A stretch of DNA of 64,000 nt from Nephrocerus scutellatus (lineage: Eukaryota > Arthropoda > Insecta > Diptera > Pipunculidae): positions 69,707,536-69,771,535 of the forward strand of contig OX352764.1 of NCBI GenBank assembly GCA_947095585.1, read 5' to 3'. This document shows positions 30,981-42,440 of the stretch, piece by piece. A program made the translations under genes and the position numbers. Numbering within the stretch: the stretch's first letter is position 1; the number at the start of each line of letters is the position of its first letter. The notes beneath the pieces are model-generated. The model saw only the letters and a list, made by a program, of their open reading frames with translations. It was not told the origin of the DNA and searched no databases.

Positions 30981-31101
30981 GCTGCTGTCACACCAACGTG
31001 TTCCCAAGCGGTCCTCCATCTAAGTTCTAACCGCGCCCGACGCTGCTTAATTTCGGTGATCGGACGAGAACCGATGCGTTCAGCGTTGTATGGTCGTTGA
31101 C
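30981..31101 (-). rRNA. 5S rRNA-like sequence (probably pseudogene)
   Basis: The minus strand from 31101 closely follows insect 5S rRNA over about 100 bases, including CGTCCGATCACCGAAATTAA, the box A-like AATTAAGCAGCGTCGGGC, and the box C region GACCGCTTGGGAACAC. Differences include GTCAACG at the start (GCCAACG expected), GAACGCATC, TTAGAACTTAG and a changed 3' end (from about 31000) that would weaken helix I. A T-run (plus-strand A-run in 30930-30940) lies about 40 bases downstream. It is a single dispersed copy among repeats, so a pseudogene or 5S-derived SINE head is more likely than a working gene. Confidence 0.85.
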
Positions 31102-31239
31102 GAAATTCTTATTGGCAAAAACATTACTTCAAATTCAATGTTAATGCATATATAACCAGCGTCTCGGTAACGGTGTCGCGAGTTCAGAGATTTTATCTCA
31201 TCTAAAAAATGCCTACCGCGCTAAAAGAAGTTTTCACTT

Positions 31240-31570
31240 CAATAACCCGACTTTCTTCAAATTTTATACACGTGTGTATCTCCGATGGACAACACCTAGT
31301 GTAAAAATTTTACAGACCGTGGGCCCTGGGGTCGTGGGGCCTCATACAAATTTAAAATAAAAATTAACCCGATTTTGGTAAAATTTTATACACATGTGTA
31401 TCTCCGATGTACAAAACTTTTTGGACATTTTTTTGAGCGAATGGGCCCGGAGGCCAAAGGGGTGCCCGTATGAATTTTTTATTGAATTGAAGTGAAGGGG
31501 GCTCTAATATAAATTTTTTCCAAATTAACCCGGTTCAAACTTTGCACACATATATATTCCCTATTTGCGA
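31240..31570. repeat. Modular repeat fragment (reverse units)
   Basis: Two or three reversed units, with GTGTATCTCCGATGGACAACA near 31272 (20-base core shown elsewhere in other arrays) and again near 31395, separated by about 123 bases and by GC-rich stretches. Same family as 29345-30660. Confidence 0.85.
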
Positions 31571-31849
31571 ATTTACATAAAAAAAAATTAATTTTTATGG
31601 GTTGTTTTTTTATTCTCCTTTTATGCGAGGAATCACGATCTGTGACATAATTAAAAGAATCTTCGGATAGCTGGTCTTCAGGTCCCAACGAAAAATGGTG
31701 TGTTATTTGGGGGTTTCATCTGAATAATTTATTTATTACAATGAACAAATAAATATTGCTTTAAAAAATTTCTGTCGCTTAAAAAGCTTTCCCTTTCACG
31801 GTACCTGAGAAGTGAGGTAAACGTTGTTTGATATCAGGCATTCGTTTGA

Positions 31850-32660
31850 ACATCAATACATCAATAATGGAAAAACTTCGTATTTTCGAGAGAAAATGTC
31901 TTAAAGCATGTGTGCACATGTACAGAAGCGAACGTTCTGAATAAAAGAATTATGATTCGAACAAAAAATACTTGGAGGTTTCCGGAGTTTAAAGAATTGA
32001 CAATGCCGTTTTAGAACTCACTAGAAATCATTAGGCTCGGTCAGCCTCTATTAAAACTGACTCAATTTCGGGAGCATTATATCCATTTCCTAGTAGACGC
32101 CGTGGCTTTAGTGGTTAGTGCGTTGGACATCTGAGCAGGAGATTCGAGGTTCGAATGTTTTCTTCATTTCATGTTCAGATCTTTCGCGAATGCCTAACAA
32201 ATGTCCGGGAGTAAAAACTTATCGCGGAAAGCTTCTCAACTCGCCTTTCGAATACGGTAATAAATTGTATATCCCTTCCTTTTGTGTGATCCTGGGTACT
32301 TAAGAAAAACATTGGAGAGTGGAATCCTACCACCTAAGACATTCCTGAATCTGGACGCACTAGGCTTCTTGTCAGACTCGTGTAATGTACCTGTTTAAGT
32401 TGCTAGAAGGGCAACCGACATAAGAATCTGGCATATCTCATTGCTTAATGGGGATGGAAATAATATCTGGAGACACTATCGTAGCGTGAATAGGACGAAG
32501 CGATTTGATAAAAAAGACACTGGTGGCTGGACTGAAATGTGGCCGACACTTACCGCTAATGAGAGGCAATTGCGGGCATAGGTAGCTTTAAGAGCTGTCT
32601 CTAGAAAAAGATATGACTACAACTTTAGTAGGGATTTAGTTTTTAGTTTTTAACGAATTC
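31850..32660 (+). pseudogene. LINE C-terminal tail interrupted by a SINE
   Basis: 31870-32090 reads MEKLRIFERKCLKACVHMYR and RIDNAVLELTRNH, the C-terminal region of Jockey/X-element-like ORF2. After the SINE at about 32098-32285 the same protein continues with PKTFLNLDALGFLSDSCNVP and RATDIRI in the frame needed if the SINE is removed. Imperfect flanks TATATCCATTTCCT (32077) and TATATCCCTTCCT (32268) may be the SINE target-site duplication. A stop and frameshifts are present. Confidence 0.75.
32098..32267 (+). mobile_element. tRNA-derived SINE (family B), copy 1
   Basis: Starts GCCGTGGCTTTAGTGG (box A-like) with box B GGTTCGAAT at about 32149. The body shares CGCGAATG, ACAAATGTCC and AGCTTCTCAACTCGCC with copies at 52694-52990 and 60840-61112. 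The tail is shorter than in the other copies. Confidence 0.8.
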
Positions 32661-32703
32661 ATTTGTAGGTAGTTTTAAGTAGTATGTTTTAGTTATAAGA
32701 TAT

Positions 32704-33370
32704 TGTTACGATAAGTAGTTATGCAGTAGCAGATAATGAAATTCGAATCCTACGATAAATCGCAATATACCTACTGCATACTAAAAATAGACACTGAATT
32801 AGAATTAAGCACTTTTGAATAGCATACTTTTAGGCTGTAAGATTTATAAGATTATTTGAAATGTAACCGCCTGTAAGTTTAAATCATTATGTACTGGTCA
32901 AAATGTAGTCAAACCGGGTTGGGCGGTTTGTCCGGTTTTTTTGATAATACTTGATTGCACATGTAGTTTATTTTTAGAAAATGACTCAATACATATCAGT
33001 ATGGTTAGTTGTAAATAAGGGAAGTTGCCACTATTTTCTGGATATTTCTTTCTATAAGATTGGAAGTTTCTGGAAACTTTTCTATGCGCATAAAAGGTGG
33101 CGTTCGCTGCAGAGGATTCATTAGTTATTTGGAATTGAACCTGTCAAGTTTAAAAGTTCTTGTAAAGAAATACTGCTACCACCTAAGGGAATTATAGTGA
33201 AAGTGTTTTTGTAATAAGTGTTTTGTGTACATTTAAAGTTATCACCAATATAAACTGTGAACTTGTATTATTTTTACTGTTTGTTCATTAAAGTTGTAAT
33301 TTATAATAAACTTGTGTTGTGTTTTATTTGCATAATCCTTTACAAACTCGAAAGCCTGAATTTCGCAACA
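32704..33370 (+). repeat. Solo LTR (667 bp) with 4-bp target-site duplication
   Basis: Begins TGTTACG and ends CGCAACA, flanked by ATAT at 32700-32703 and 33371-33374. CATAAAAGG at 33089-33097 is a likely TATA box and AATAAA at 33305-33310 a likely poly(A) signal, in the order expected for an LTR. No internal retrotransposon sequence lies next to it, so it arose by LTR-LTR recombination. The 4-bp duplication fits Ty3/Gypsy or similar integrases. Confidence 0.9.
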
Positions 33371-33371
33371 A

Positions 33372-33685
33372 TATTATAGTAGAGTAATTTTTAATTTTTT
33401 ATAACGTTTTTATTAGCTCGCTTTCGTGTATGTCTGTCTGTGCGGGTGGAATTTTGTAATTGATTTTAAACTAACTTCCTTGAGCTAGAGACTTGAAACT
33501 TTAAACATAGCTCAGAACTGGATGAACATTGACAAATCACAAAAAAAGACAACAAATCGCAAAAAAAAAAATAATTCAACGCGAATTTGCAATTTGTTTC
33601 AGATCAAAGCAAACTACTACGCAGAATACTCGTTTCAAACGAGTAAGGCAGGCCTAACCTACTCTGAAAGGGTGGTTTAGAGTTT
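33372..33685. other. Spacer between LTR copies, no gene seen
   Basis: AT-rich sequence with a stretch (33410-33500) beginning TTTTTATTAGCTCGC and containing TTTTAAACTAACTTCCTT, which recalls the end module of the modular repeat family (30440-30510) but is too diverged to assign. Confidence 0.4.
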
Positions 33686-33689
33686 AGAC

Positions 33690-33800
33690 CATCATACGCC
33701 CAGAGTTTAAGGATGCCAAGCTAGATGACACTAGCTCGAAATCTGAATCGGTAAATAAATTTTTTGGGGACGACTAATACCGGACTCGGTTTTAAAGCAA
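33690..33800 (+). pseudogene. RTE LINE 3'-end fragment
   Basis: CGCCCAGAGTTTAAGGATGC and CTAGCTCGAAATC match the terminal coding part of the RTE element at 57630-58770 (positions 58640-58700 there). Only about 110 bases remain. Confidence 0.75.
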
Positions 33801-33839
33801 ATCATGACGGTAATGATGTTCCACAATAAGTATACATAT

Positions 33840-34430
33840 TGTTACGAAATTCAGGCTTTTGAGTTCGTAAAGTATTTTGCATATAAAACACAAAACAAGT
33901 TTATTAATTTACAAATAATAACTTTAATTCACAAACAGTAATAATAACTCAAGTTCACAATTTATATTGGTGATAACTTTTCACAGTACACAAAAACCCT
34001 TATGACACTAGTACTTCACAATAATTCTCTTAGGTTATAGCTTTATCTCCTTACAAGAACTTTAACAATTGCACTGGTTAAATGCCAAACAACTAATCAT
34101 CTTACTTCGGCCTAACGCCTTTATTTATACTCAATCAAAAGCTTCCAGAAACTTCAAATATTTTAGACAGAATTATCCAGAAAATTGTAGCCTTATTTCC
34201 AAGGTTTGACTACTTGTTTGACCAGTACACAATGAATAAAACTTTCAGGCGGTTACATTTCAAATTTCAAACAATCTAATAGTTTAGAGCCTAAAAGTAT
34301 GCAACATGAAAGTGCTTATTTTTAGTATGCAGTATTTAAATTGGGATTTATTTTAGAATTTAGTCGTGAGTACCACGTGCATATCTGAGATTTAGAGCCT
34401 GCATCATTACATAAATTAATAAAACATATT
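33840..34430 (-). repeat. LTR of the TGTTACG family, inverted relative to 32704-33370
   Basis: Starts TGTTACGAAATTCAGG and follows the reverse complement of the solo LTR through the poly(A), TATA and AGTATGC regions to about 34350; beyond that the match fades and the other end is uncertain. With the solo LTR it forms an inverted pair 470 bases apart. No internal element sequence between them. Confidence 0.85.
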
Positions 34431-36021
34431 CCTAAATAATAGTATAATACAATAATTAAATCTAACTATTTTGTACTGCTTGTTCGTCCGTTCCTTCACC
34501 TGTTTATTTTACCAATTTGTACAAATTACTTTTCCGTTATCATGATATAAGATATTCACAGTGCGTTTAAAAACCAACTTGTAACAGATTTGTCAAAACG
34601 CAAAACAATGAAAACGATGAATAAACAACATTAATTACAGTAAAGTATCGCGTTCGCAGCCCAAAAAAATACCTTAAGATTTGATCCGCAACTGCTTGGT
34701 TGACTTTGACTTGTCTTACAAAGTATACCGCAATTTTAAAATGAATGAATTTCTGTTTATACTTCTGACATGCTGGTGAGAGTAGAAAGGCATGAAGAAG
34801 CAAGAATACTGCATTGATTATTATACACATCTATCCTCGACTGAAACTGATTGGTGATCCTCGGTTCATTGTAAAAGTTGTTCTCTCGAAGGTCGGTTCG
34901 AAGAAGCTCTACGTGCTTGTTTTCCAGAAATTTTTAATTCGCACTTGTATAATTTACACTGTTTGTTTATTTGCTATACGTGTAATACGGGTATTTCAGT
35001 GTCAACGACTTCTTTGATAAGGATTGCAGTTTAACTATCTTCAATTTTTGAGTTGATTTATAACATTAATCCAATTTCAGTAGTGTATTACTTAAATTCT
35101 TGAGATCTTTTTTTTATAAAATTGTGCAGTGTCCTTCATAAAAAATAAATTTGTTGCGCAAGATGCACAACACAGTGATTTACCAAATAAATATTATTAC
35201 ATCATTCTATATATGGCTGGTAAGTTAAATTTTTTAAAATACTGCCAATAAATTATGTTGGAGTTACCGAATTTAAAAAATCGCAGTTCATTTTGCAATT
35301 TTTGTACATTTTAGGATACTATTAAAGATTGGTTTTTATGTTTAGTTTATGCCATCTACTCAATTTTTATAAGTAACCTGAATTTATGCTGACGTCTTGT
35401 AACGGTACAAGAGATTTTAAATCATACCTTAAAACGCCTACTGAATTTTATTAAGAACAAATGCCCATCAAAAATTATCTCTGATAGTTAGTCTGTTCCG
35501 CTCAATTCTCATTATGCTACTGTAAAAAAATGAGTAGGTTATTTAGTCGGTGTGGTGTTCTCAGATCTCGCCAGCATATTAAAATTCCGTCACATTTTGG
35601 AAGTAGTCAGACTTCATACGAATTGATTTTTACAAACCATGTTTAATGGATTTTTTTTTTCACATATTTTTTTTAAATCTTATTTTCATAAATTGTCCAG
35701 AATTTTCCTTCAATTTTGCAAACGAAAACAAACGCGTCATATTTTGGGACGGGATCCCTAGGTCAATGGACCCCATACACATTTTTTCATGTTGCTGTGA
35801 ATACTCTAAATCCGGAGTCTAGAAATTATATTTTTGGTTGAAACAAATATATTTCTGAATAAGAAAATATATTCCCAAAATCTTAAATAACTAGAATAAT
35901 GTCTTCTGAACTTTATATATAACTTTTATTCAAATGACTCTTAATATCGAACAACTGAAATGAAGATTAACTTGGAACTTGTATTGACTTGACTGTAGAG
36001 TATGACTTAAAGTAAGTTTGC
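34431..36021. other. AT-rich region, no gene seen
   Basis: Open frames such as 34830-34567 minus are short, hydrophobic and not recognisable. I see no RNA gene or repeat. Confidence 0.5.
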
Positions 36022-36177
36022 TTAGGGAGCTCTCAATATGGAAAAACTTAATACTTAAGGCTTACAAGATTGTATGGATTTTAGTTTTGCCAAAAAAATT
36101 ATTTACTCGTTATTTTGGAAATGCATACAAGTTGTAAGTCTTACGTACTAAGTTTTTCCATTGTGAGAGCTCCCTAA
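36022..36177. mobile_element. 156-bp MITE with about 45-bp terminal inverted repeats
   Basis: TTAGGGAGCTCTCA (36022-36035) is the perfect reverse complement of 36164-36177, and the similarity continues inward (GGAAAAACTTAATACTTAAGG against its counterpart with few mismatches). If the duplicated target is TA, the ends are GGGAGCTCTCA. A non-autonomous DNA transposon, perhaps of the Tc1/mariner superfamily. Confidence 0.85.
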
Positions 36178-38214
36178 AATGTTTTTTCGGCTTATATACC
36201 ATTTTAAACGTGGTCTAACTCCCAATACATTGTTGGTTTTTCTTGATGTGGTGTGATATCTACTGCTTGAATGTCTATACTCCCAGTTAGGCGCAATAAC
36301 GCACCCGAACACAAAGTACATAAATTTAAGACATTACATTACATTAGTGCTTTTCTGCTATTTATCAAAATATTATTTTTGTGGGAGAGACTTTTTTGTA
36401 GAAAAGACTTAGACTTCGAATTATCGTGACCGAAATAATAATATGTATTTTGTACAAAAGTTAGTAAGTTACTTAGATGGTTATCAGAAAATTATTTTAG
36501 TCAGATATGCGCAGTTACTTTTCTTGCTTAAAGAAGTTGCAACACACAGATAGGGATTTTTAATGACGACGAAGGTACTTTAGCGTAGAAGACATGAAGC
36601 AAGCATCGCTGAGCGATTCTTTTTCAATCAAACAAACGGTTTTTTTTTGTAAAAACTATAAATATTTTTGTAAAATTTGAGCGAAAATTTGTATTCTTTT
36701 CGATGCGATTAGCTTGAGCGACTTGAGTTCACTATCTTTGAAATGAAATGAAATGACATTTTGTTAATTTTTAACAATATTTGTGATTAGCGGTAAAAAT
36801 ATTTCTAATACTTTGACCTTTTGAAATGTTGGATACAAAATTGGAGACAAATTTGGGTATACAAATATAAGCTTATTAACATAAGGCACAAAAGCAGACT
36901 TGGCGCGAGATTTCCTTTTCTGCTCTAAAGGGTTAAGAATTCCACTATAGTACATATATTACATAACGAGCGTTGAAAATGAAGTTTGGAGTTGAGCACT
37001 TTTCTGCGAGTAATGTATGCTATTTTTCACACGACCGGTTTTCTGCTAAACCAGTTATGCGAAATGCAAAATTACTCTAGGAACTTGTGTTCGCTGTAAT
37101 TGCAGTAAATAACAAAAGTATTTTATATGTTAACTCACTAGTGTGTATAACGGCTACTTTCGAAGCTAGGTTATAGCTTGTGAAAACAATTTAACTAAAT
37201 ATCTATCTAGATTTTATAATTTACATTTAGGTATCAAAAATTATTTGTCTAAATTGACTATCGATATCGACAAAAAAATGTGGCGCATATGAAGCGGTAA
37301 TTATGGATTATCTTAAAATGAATTAATTAATTGATTTTAGACAAATTGATTTTAGACCAATATTCCAAGCATCACATTTTATAATTTATTAAATTCAGTA
37401 TGTAGTTGCAAAATTACTTTTAGAAGACTTTCTTTAGAAAAGATTGAACTGATTTTATATGCATACATAAATTTCCTTCAGTTTTATGAGGCGGACACTA
37501 TGCAGTATGCAGTTAATTTGATAATAAACCGTTCTCAACCATGAAAAATCAACCCAGTGACCTATATCAGGTTGAAAGAACAAGTTAAATAAATACGTTA
37601 AAACCAACAACCAAATTGCACTTTATCAAGCAGCTGCATATCGCCGCGTACCGCGTGGTTGTTTTGACTAGCCACAAACTTGTTGAATTCATTACAAACA
37701 ACAAACACCATTTCACTTGCTCTAGGAACACGAGTTCGCAAATATAGAACAATATACATACATATAATACATACATATTACCATACCATACCATGCCATA
37801 CCATACTATACGGCCACAAACATTAATACAACTTTTGCATGCAACGAACTGTTGCACCTAACTGTTGACTGGTAATTTTAACAGTAGAACAACAACGACG
37901 ACAAACAGTTTTTCTTGAATTTAAAAACATGATTTTTATTAATATTGTTCATGCGTTGATTGTGGCAGCGAGATGGTACTACGAACATGATAAGCGTACA
38001 AAAACTGGTTATATAATCTACTATCTGATTTTTACATGAATTAGGGATAAGAGGCAGAAATTGAGATGTGATGTCTGGCGTCTGTGAAATAAACAGTGCA
38101 CAATGCTTAAAAAGAATTGCATGGTAGATACAACTCGGACGACGGAAAAGAGAATTTCTTCTAACAGATTTTTTGAAAACCTTTTAACTTAACTTGACGC
38201 CTGTTCGTCTGTGT
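36178..38214. other. AT-rich region, no gene seen
   Basis: Contains a short CCATA pentamer run at 37781-37806 and nothing else I recognise. The longest frame (37857-37585 minus) depends on that run and looks accidental. Confidence 0.5.
37781..37806. repeat. CCATA microsatellite
   Basis: About five copies of CCATA, one with a substitution (CCATG). Confidence 0.8.
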
Positions 38215-39065
38215 GTTTCGAATTCTTTGAGGTCATCTTTAACCACTTTTTACACGACCTAAAGAGCAAAAATGTTGTGAGTAGCTGAGTCTCGTATGGC
38301 ATTTCTGAGATCCCGTGTCTAATATTTGTCTCGAATTGAGTGGGACGCATGTGATGCGTTTAAAAGTGTTTTTTTTCTTCGACTTTTTGAGTTTCTTTAT
38401 AACTACCTTTCACACGATTTAAAGAGCTGAATTTTTGTGAGTAGTTTAGTGTCGTATGGCATCTCTGAGATCCCGTATCTAATGCGTGTCTCGAGTTGGG
38501 TGTGGTGCGTGGAAAAGTGTTTTTTTTCTTGGAATTTTTGAGTTCCTTAATAACCACCAGTTTAGCAGTTTAGCCTCGCAGCGCATTTCTAAGATCCCCC
38601 GTGTGATGCATACCCGAGTGGCGTGTGGCGCCCGTGATGCGTGAAAAAGTAATTTTTGCAACTTTTTAATGTCCTTTTAAACTGCATTTCACACAACCTG
38701 GACAGCTGAAATTTTCTGAGCAGATCAGAGCCTTTTCTGAGATCCGAGTTCTTTTTTGCCAACTTTTACACGTTCTATAGAGCTGAAATTCTGTGAGCAT
38801 TTCAGTCTCATGCAACATTTCTAAGCAGCCTCCTGTTAAGCGTGTTGCGCGTGTGGTTTTTGTCAGGGTTGTGAAAAGTACGACGTGTGTGATGAGTGAT
38901 GCGAAAGTTGGATTTTTAACTGCTTTGAGGTCATTTTTAACCAACTTTTACACGTCTTAGAAAGCTTAAATTGTGTGAACAAATCAGTCTCATGGACTAC
39001 TTCTGAAATTCCGCGTGTGATGTGTGTCGCGTGTCGCGTTTGGCACGTGTGCTTAGTGGACATTA
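38215..39065. repeat. Tandem array with 130-160 bp degenerate units
   Basis: Recurring landmarks: TTTGAGGTCATCTTTAACCA (38226), TTTTTGAGTTTCTTTATAAC (38383), TTTGAGTTCCTTAATAACC (38536), TTTAATGTCCTTTTAAAC (38665), TTTGAGGTCATTTTTAACCA (38922). Between them lie TTTACACG, GAGCTGAAATT, TCTGAGATCCCGTG and GCGTGTCGCGTG-like motifs in fixed order. About five to six units, strongly diverged. No protein or RNA function evident. Confidence 0.8.
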
Positions 39066-40585
39066 TCTCAAAACAAAAATGTATGCCTTTGTCGATGAAT
39101 ACATAAAATTTAGACCCAAAAACGAAGTTTTTTTACATTTACTTGTTTTTCTATTAAGCAGTTCCCGAGTGATCACGAGCAACTATCCTTAATGTTATTA
39201 GACATAAAATAAATAACCAAATAATTGAAATTTTTTTTGTGCTTTGCTATTATATGTCCAGCAAATATTGTGGATTGCAATATGTATCTAGTTTATTTTT
39301 CTCAAAAGTTTCATCGGCCGCATCGTACAATTACCATCCGTTGCATTTGTACAACGTTGAGATCACCTTTTTACGGAAGTGCATGAAATGTAATTCTCAC
39401 TCTGTGATGTTCTTTCTTTTTCGTACGATTGCTTACTTCGCTCATCTGGTTACTTCTTAGTTCTTAGACTCCTGAGGTATCATTCCTATTGTTAAGTGAA
39501 GCTAAGAACCAATGTGATTTTGCAAGAATAGAACAATAATAATTATACAACTCACCCAGATGTATTTTTCGCGCTTGACCGTTTATGATGTAACCATGTG
39601 AAGTCTAAGCCAGTCAGCCACCTGAGCTATGCAGTTTGTTCTTTGTAATCGACTGTTCCGATACAATGAGCCTGTGCATAGATAACGTTTATGGTGTGTA
39701 TTAAAAAATATTTTTAATTCTTCTTTGTGTTCTTTCATGTATGTTTTATTTTTATTGATAAATTATGTTAGGAACTGATCAAGTATGGATCAATGCACTA
39801 CTTCCACACTCGTAATATGCACTTATTCATAAACCTGAACTGAAGGTAAGATATCTATTACATTTTTAAGTGTCTAACATTAATAAGTTTATGCGTTATA
39901 AATATAATAAAAAAGAAAATCAGAAATATTTTACATCACAAAACATATATTGATATTTGCATAATGAAATATATATGAACAATATATTAAAATTTTGGTA
40001 CAAGAAAAATCTTCTTAATTGAAGCTGGGACCAGTCTAGAAATTCAGTTACTTAATTTTCTTGTCTGCTTTATTTCGATACGAAGCTTTTGTACGGAGCC
40101 TCCTGCAAGAAACAGCGTTTGGTCTCCATTCGCACTGCTATCAGCTTTTTAAGACTCTTTTTGTTTACACTTGTTACATTCATTTCTACAACAAATGATT
40201 ACATTATTATACACTAGCCATTAATTTAATCCCATAATGTCCCATTCCCATTAATGTCCATTACTTTTTAAGATAGAAATTACTAGCTTTACCTGGACAT
40301 TGTTTTTTTTATTGTGATGGTGTGGAGGTTGGTCGTCATTTAATGAAATTTATTGAATTTGTCACGGCTATAAAGATCAGCGGTTGGTTTTAAGCAACCG
40401 TGCACGTATTTCTGGTTCCATGCTGTTATCGGCTGATGCAGTTGACCTGAGATAATTAAAGCATTGCTCTACTTCAAATTACCGCTGCACTATTTTAATT
40501 GAGGGACCGATGTTGGATCTTCTTCAGACGTCACCACCATATATACTTTGTATACTTTTTTTTGCTCTTATTTATGTGTCCAGAT
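39066..40585. other. AT-rich region, no gene seen
   Basis: A minus-strand TAGCTCAGGTGG near 39630 resembles a Pol III box A but lacks a good box B. Nothing else is recognised. Confidence 0.45.
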
Positions 40586-40589
40586 TTTG

Positions 40590-40690
40590 TGCCGCCCGCT
40601 CGATCTAGGCAAAAGCCTGTACAGCTTATGGGTTTCTACCAACGATGTCAATATTGTCTGCGTCCATTTCTCTTCTACGCCCGACATCTC
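40590..40690 (-). pseudogene. RTE LINE RT fragment
   Basis: The minus strand shows IVGRNP followed after a stop by AVQ and IERAA, matching NIVGRNPRAVQEAFIQIEQA just after the catalytic YADD of the RTE copy at 57630-58770 (here decayed to ADN). Confidence 0.7.
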
Positions 40691-40764
40691 AGCACCAAGA
40701 CCCACTCTCCCTGCATTTAGGGTGAGTCCTATCGCTCCTATCAAATATGATTCGCGGATGAAAT

Positions 40765-41595
40765 CTTTCGTGGTTCAAGTTGTTTTGGACGGTTTCAAGT
40801 CTAAAGTTCATAACTTAAATGCTGGCGTGCCCCAGGGCTCTGTTTAGTCCCCGACTCTCTTCCTCATTTTTTTCAATGATCTCTTATCTGTGACTTCTAA
40901 TCCAATTTACTCTTTCGCTGACGATAGCACTCTCGCATAAGTTTGAGGAACGTCCCTCCACTTCTCATGTGGAACTCAAACAACTACGTATGTTAAGCAC
41001 CTTAAATTTTGACCTTGAGAGGATAATACAATGGGGAGAAATCAATCGAGTAGAATTTAACGCTTCCGAAACCCAATGCTGTCTCCTTCGTCTAAGCTAA
41101 TCCTAAATCCCTTGCCATTATCCATGAATGGCACTTGCATCGAGGAAACTGAAAATCTCGCAATTCTCGGTATGTGCGGTAACGACCAGATTCGTTGGAA
41201 TGACCATATATTTACCGTCGCCAAAATGCTGTGAAATGTTTATGTTTTCTAGCCCGGTGCAAGAAATATTTCACTCCCTCTGATCTGGCTACTATATAAA
41301 AGGCTTTTATTCGCCCTAAACTTGAGTACAATTGCCATATCTGGCCTGCTGCGCCTAAAACTAGTTTGCATCAGCTAGATAGAATACAAAACAGCGCGAT
41401 AAAACTTATCGGTGAGGAAAATATAGCGAAATTTGCTTAAACAGCGCAGGAACGTTTCCTGCTTGTCAATGTTTTATCGCTTCTTTTACCAGCGGTGCTC
41501 AAGAGAAATAGCCAGCTGCATGCCAGCTCTCCTTGAATTCAACCGTAATACTCGTAGCGCTCTATATGCGCATCAGTCCATCTTCGGACGGACAG
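40765..41595 (+). pseudogene. Jockey/CR1-like LINE RT fragment
   Basis: Same family as 54575-56430. Shows VVLDGFKSKVHNLNAGVPQG, FADDS (catalytic box intact here), MNGTCIEETENLAILGMCG, RWNDHIFTVAK, and C-terminal NVSCLSMFYRFFYQRCSREI. Several stops and frameshifts. It is joined at about 41600 to RTE sequence, giving one open frame (41433-42200) that is a chance fusion of two different LINEs. Confidence 0.88.
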
Positions 41596-41599
41596 TTAA

Positions 41600-42440
41600 G
41601 CTCAGGGATTCGTTCTTCATCCGTACAACACGTGTGCGTATGCGTCTAAATAATTCATTAGATCAACTACGGAAAAGTGACATCGTTATTTTGATGGGTG
41701 ACGTTAACGCAAAGGTAGTCAGCGACAACAGTGATTGGGAACATGTTATGGGAAACCATGGCCTTGGTTCTATGAATGACAACGGTGAAAGGTTTGCTGA
41801 TCTATGTTCTGATCGCAACCTAATCATTGGAGGCACATTGCCTCACAAAAACATCCACAAAGCCACCTGGACCTCTCCTGATCACATGTACAACAACCAG
41901 ATTGATCACATCGCTATAAGCCGCAAGTGGCGATCATCGTTGCTGGACGTTAGAACCCGAAGAGAAGCCGACGTCTACAGCGACCACCACCTTGTGGTTG
42001 GCAGTGTGCGATTGAAGCTCGCGGTTCACTCATCCACACGAAGTCAAACATCGAGAAAGCCAGCTGTAGCAGCACTGAAAGACCCAGATGTGAAACTGCA
42101 ATATGTATCCAGAATACAACAGTCTCTCTCTGAGATACAGCCCCAATCCCTAGAGTCTAAATGGGAAAATCCAGTAAATGCGTATACGAAAGCAGCCTAG
42201 CCGACGTCGAGTTAACTACGAGAATCAAGTTATCTGGGAATCTGAAACCATTCCATCGTCGTTAAAAGAAGGATTAATAGTCAAACTCCCCATGAAAGGT
42301 GATTTGAGCAATTGCAAAAACTGAAGAGGAATTACCCTGCTAAGCACCATAAACAAAGTGATCTCCTCTATAATAGCTAGGCGCTTACGGAATGTGCTAG
42401 AGCCAATTTTAAGAAATGAACAAGCAGGATTTCGCCCAAT
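41600..42440 (+). pseudogene. RTE LINE endonuclease and RT start
   Basis: Endonuclease part open to 42200: DIVILMGDVNAKV (catalytic D region with N), GNHGLGSMNDNGERFADLC, GTLPHKNIHKATWTSPD, NQIDHIAISRKWRSSLLDV and SDHHLVVGSVRL (catalytic D-H). After a frame change the RT begins: LIVKLPMKGDLSNC, RGITLLSTINKVISSIIARR, NEQAGFRP, breaking off at 42440. Family wording is that of RTE-clade elements. Confidence 0.92.

Noticed and set aside
34567..34830. Small membrane protein frame on the minus strand
   Set aside because: AT-rich, hydrophobic by composition, no homology signal and no neighbours.
38360..39063. Several minus-strand frames across the tandem array
   Set aside because: They follow the repeat units and change frame between units.
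39570..39640. Third SINE-type tRNA head on the minus strand
   Set aside because: Box A-like TAGCTCAGGTGG is present but no acceptable box B follows, and there is no match to either SINE family.
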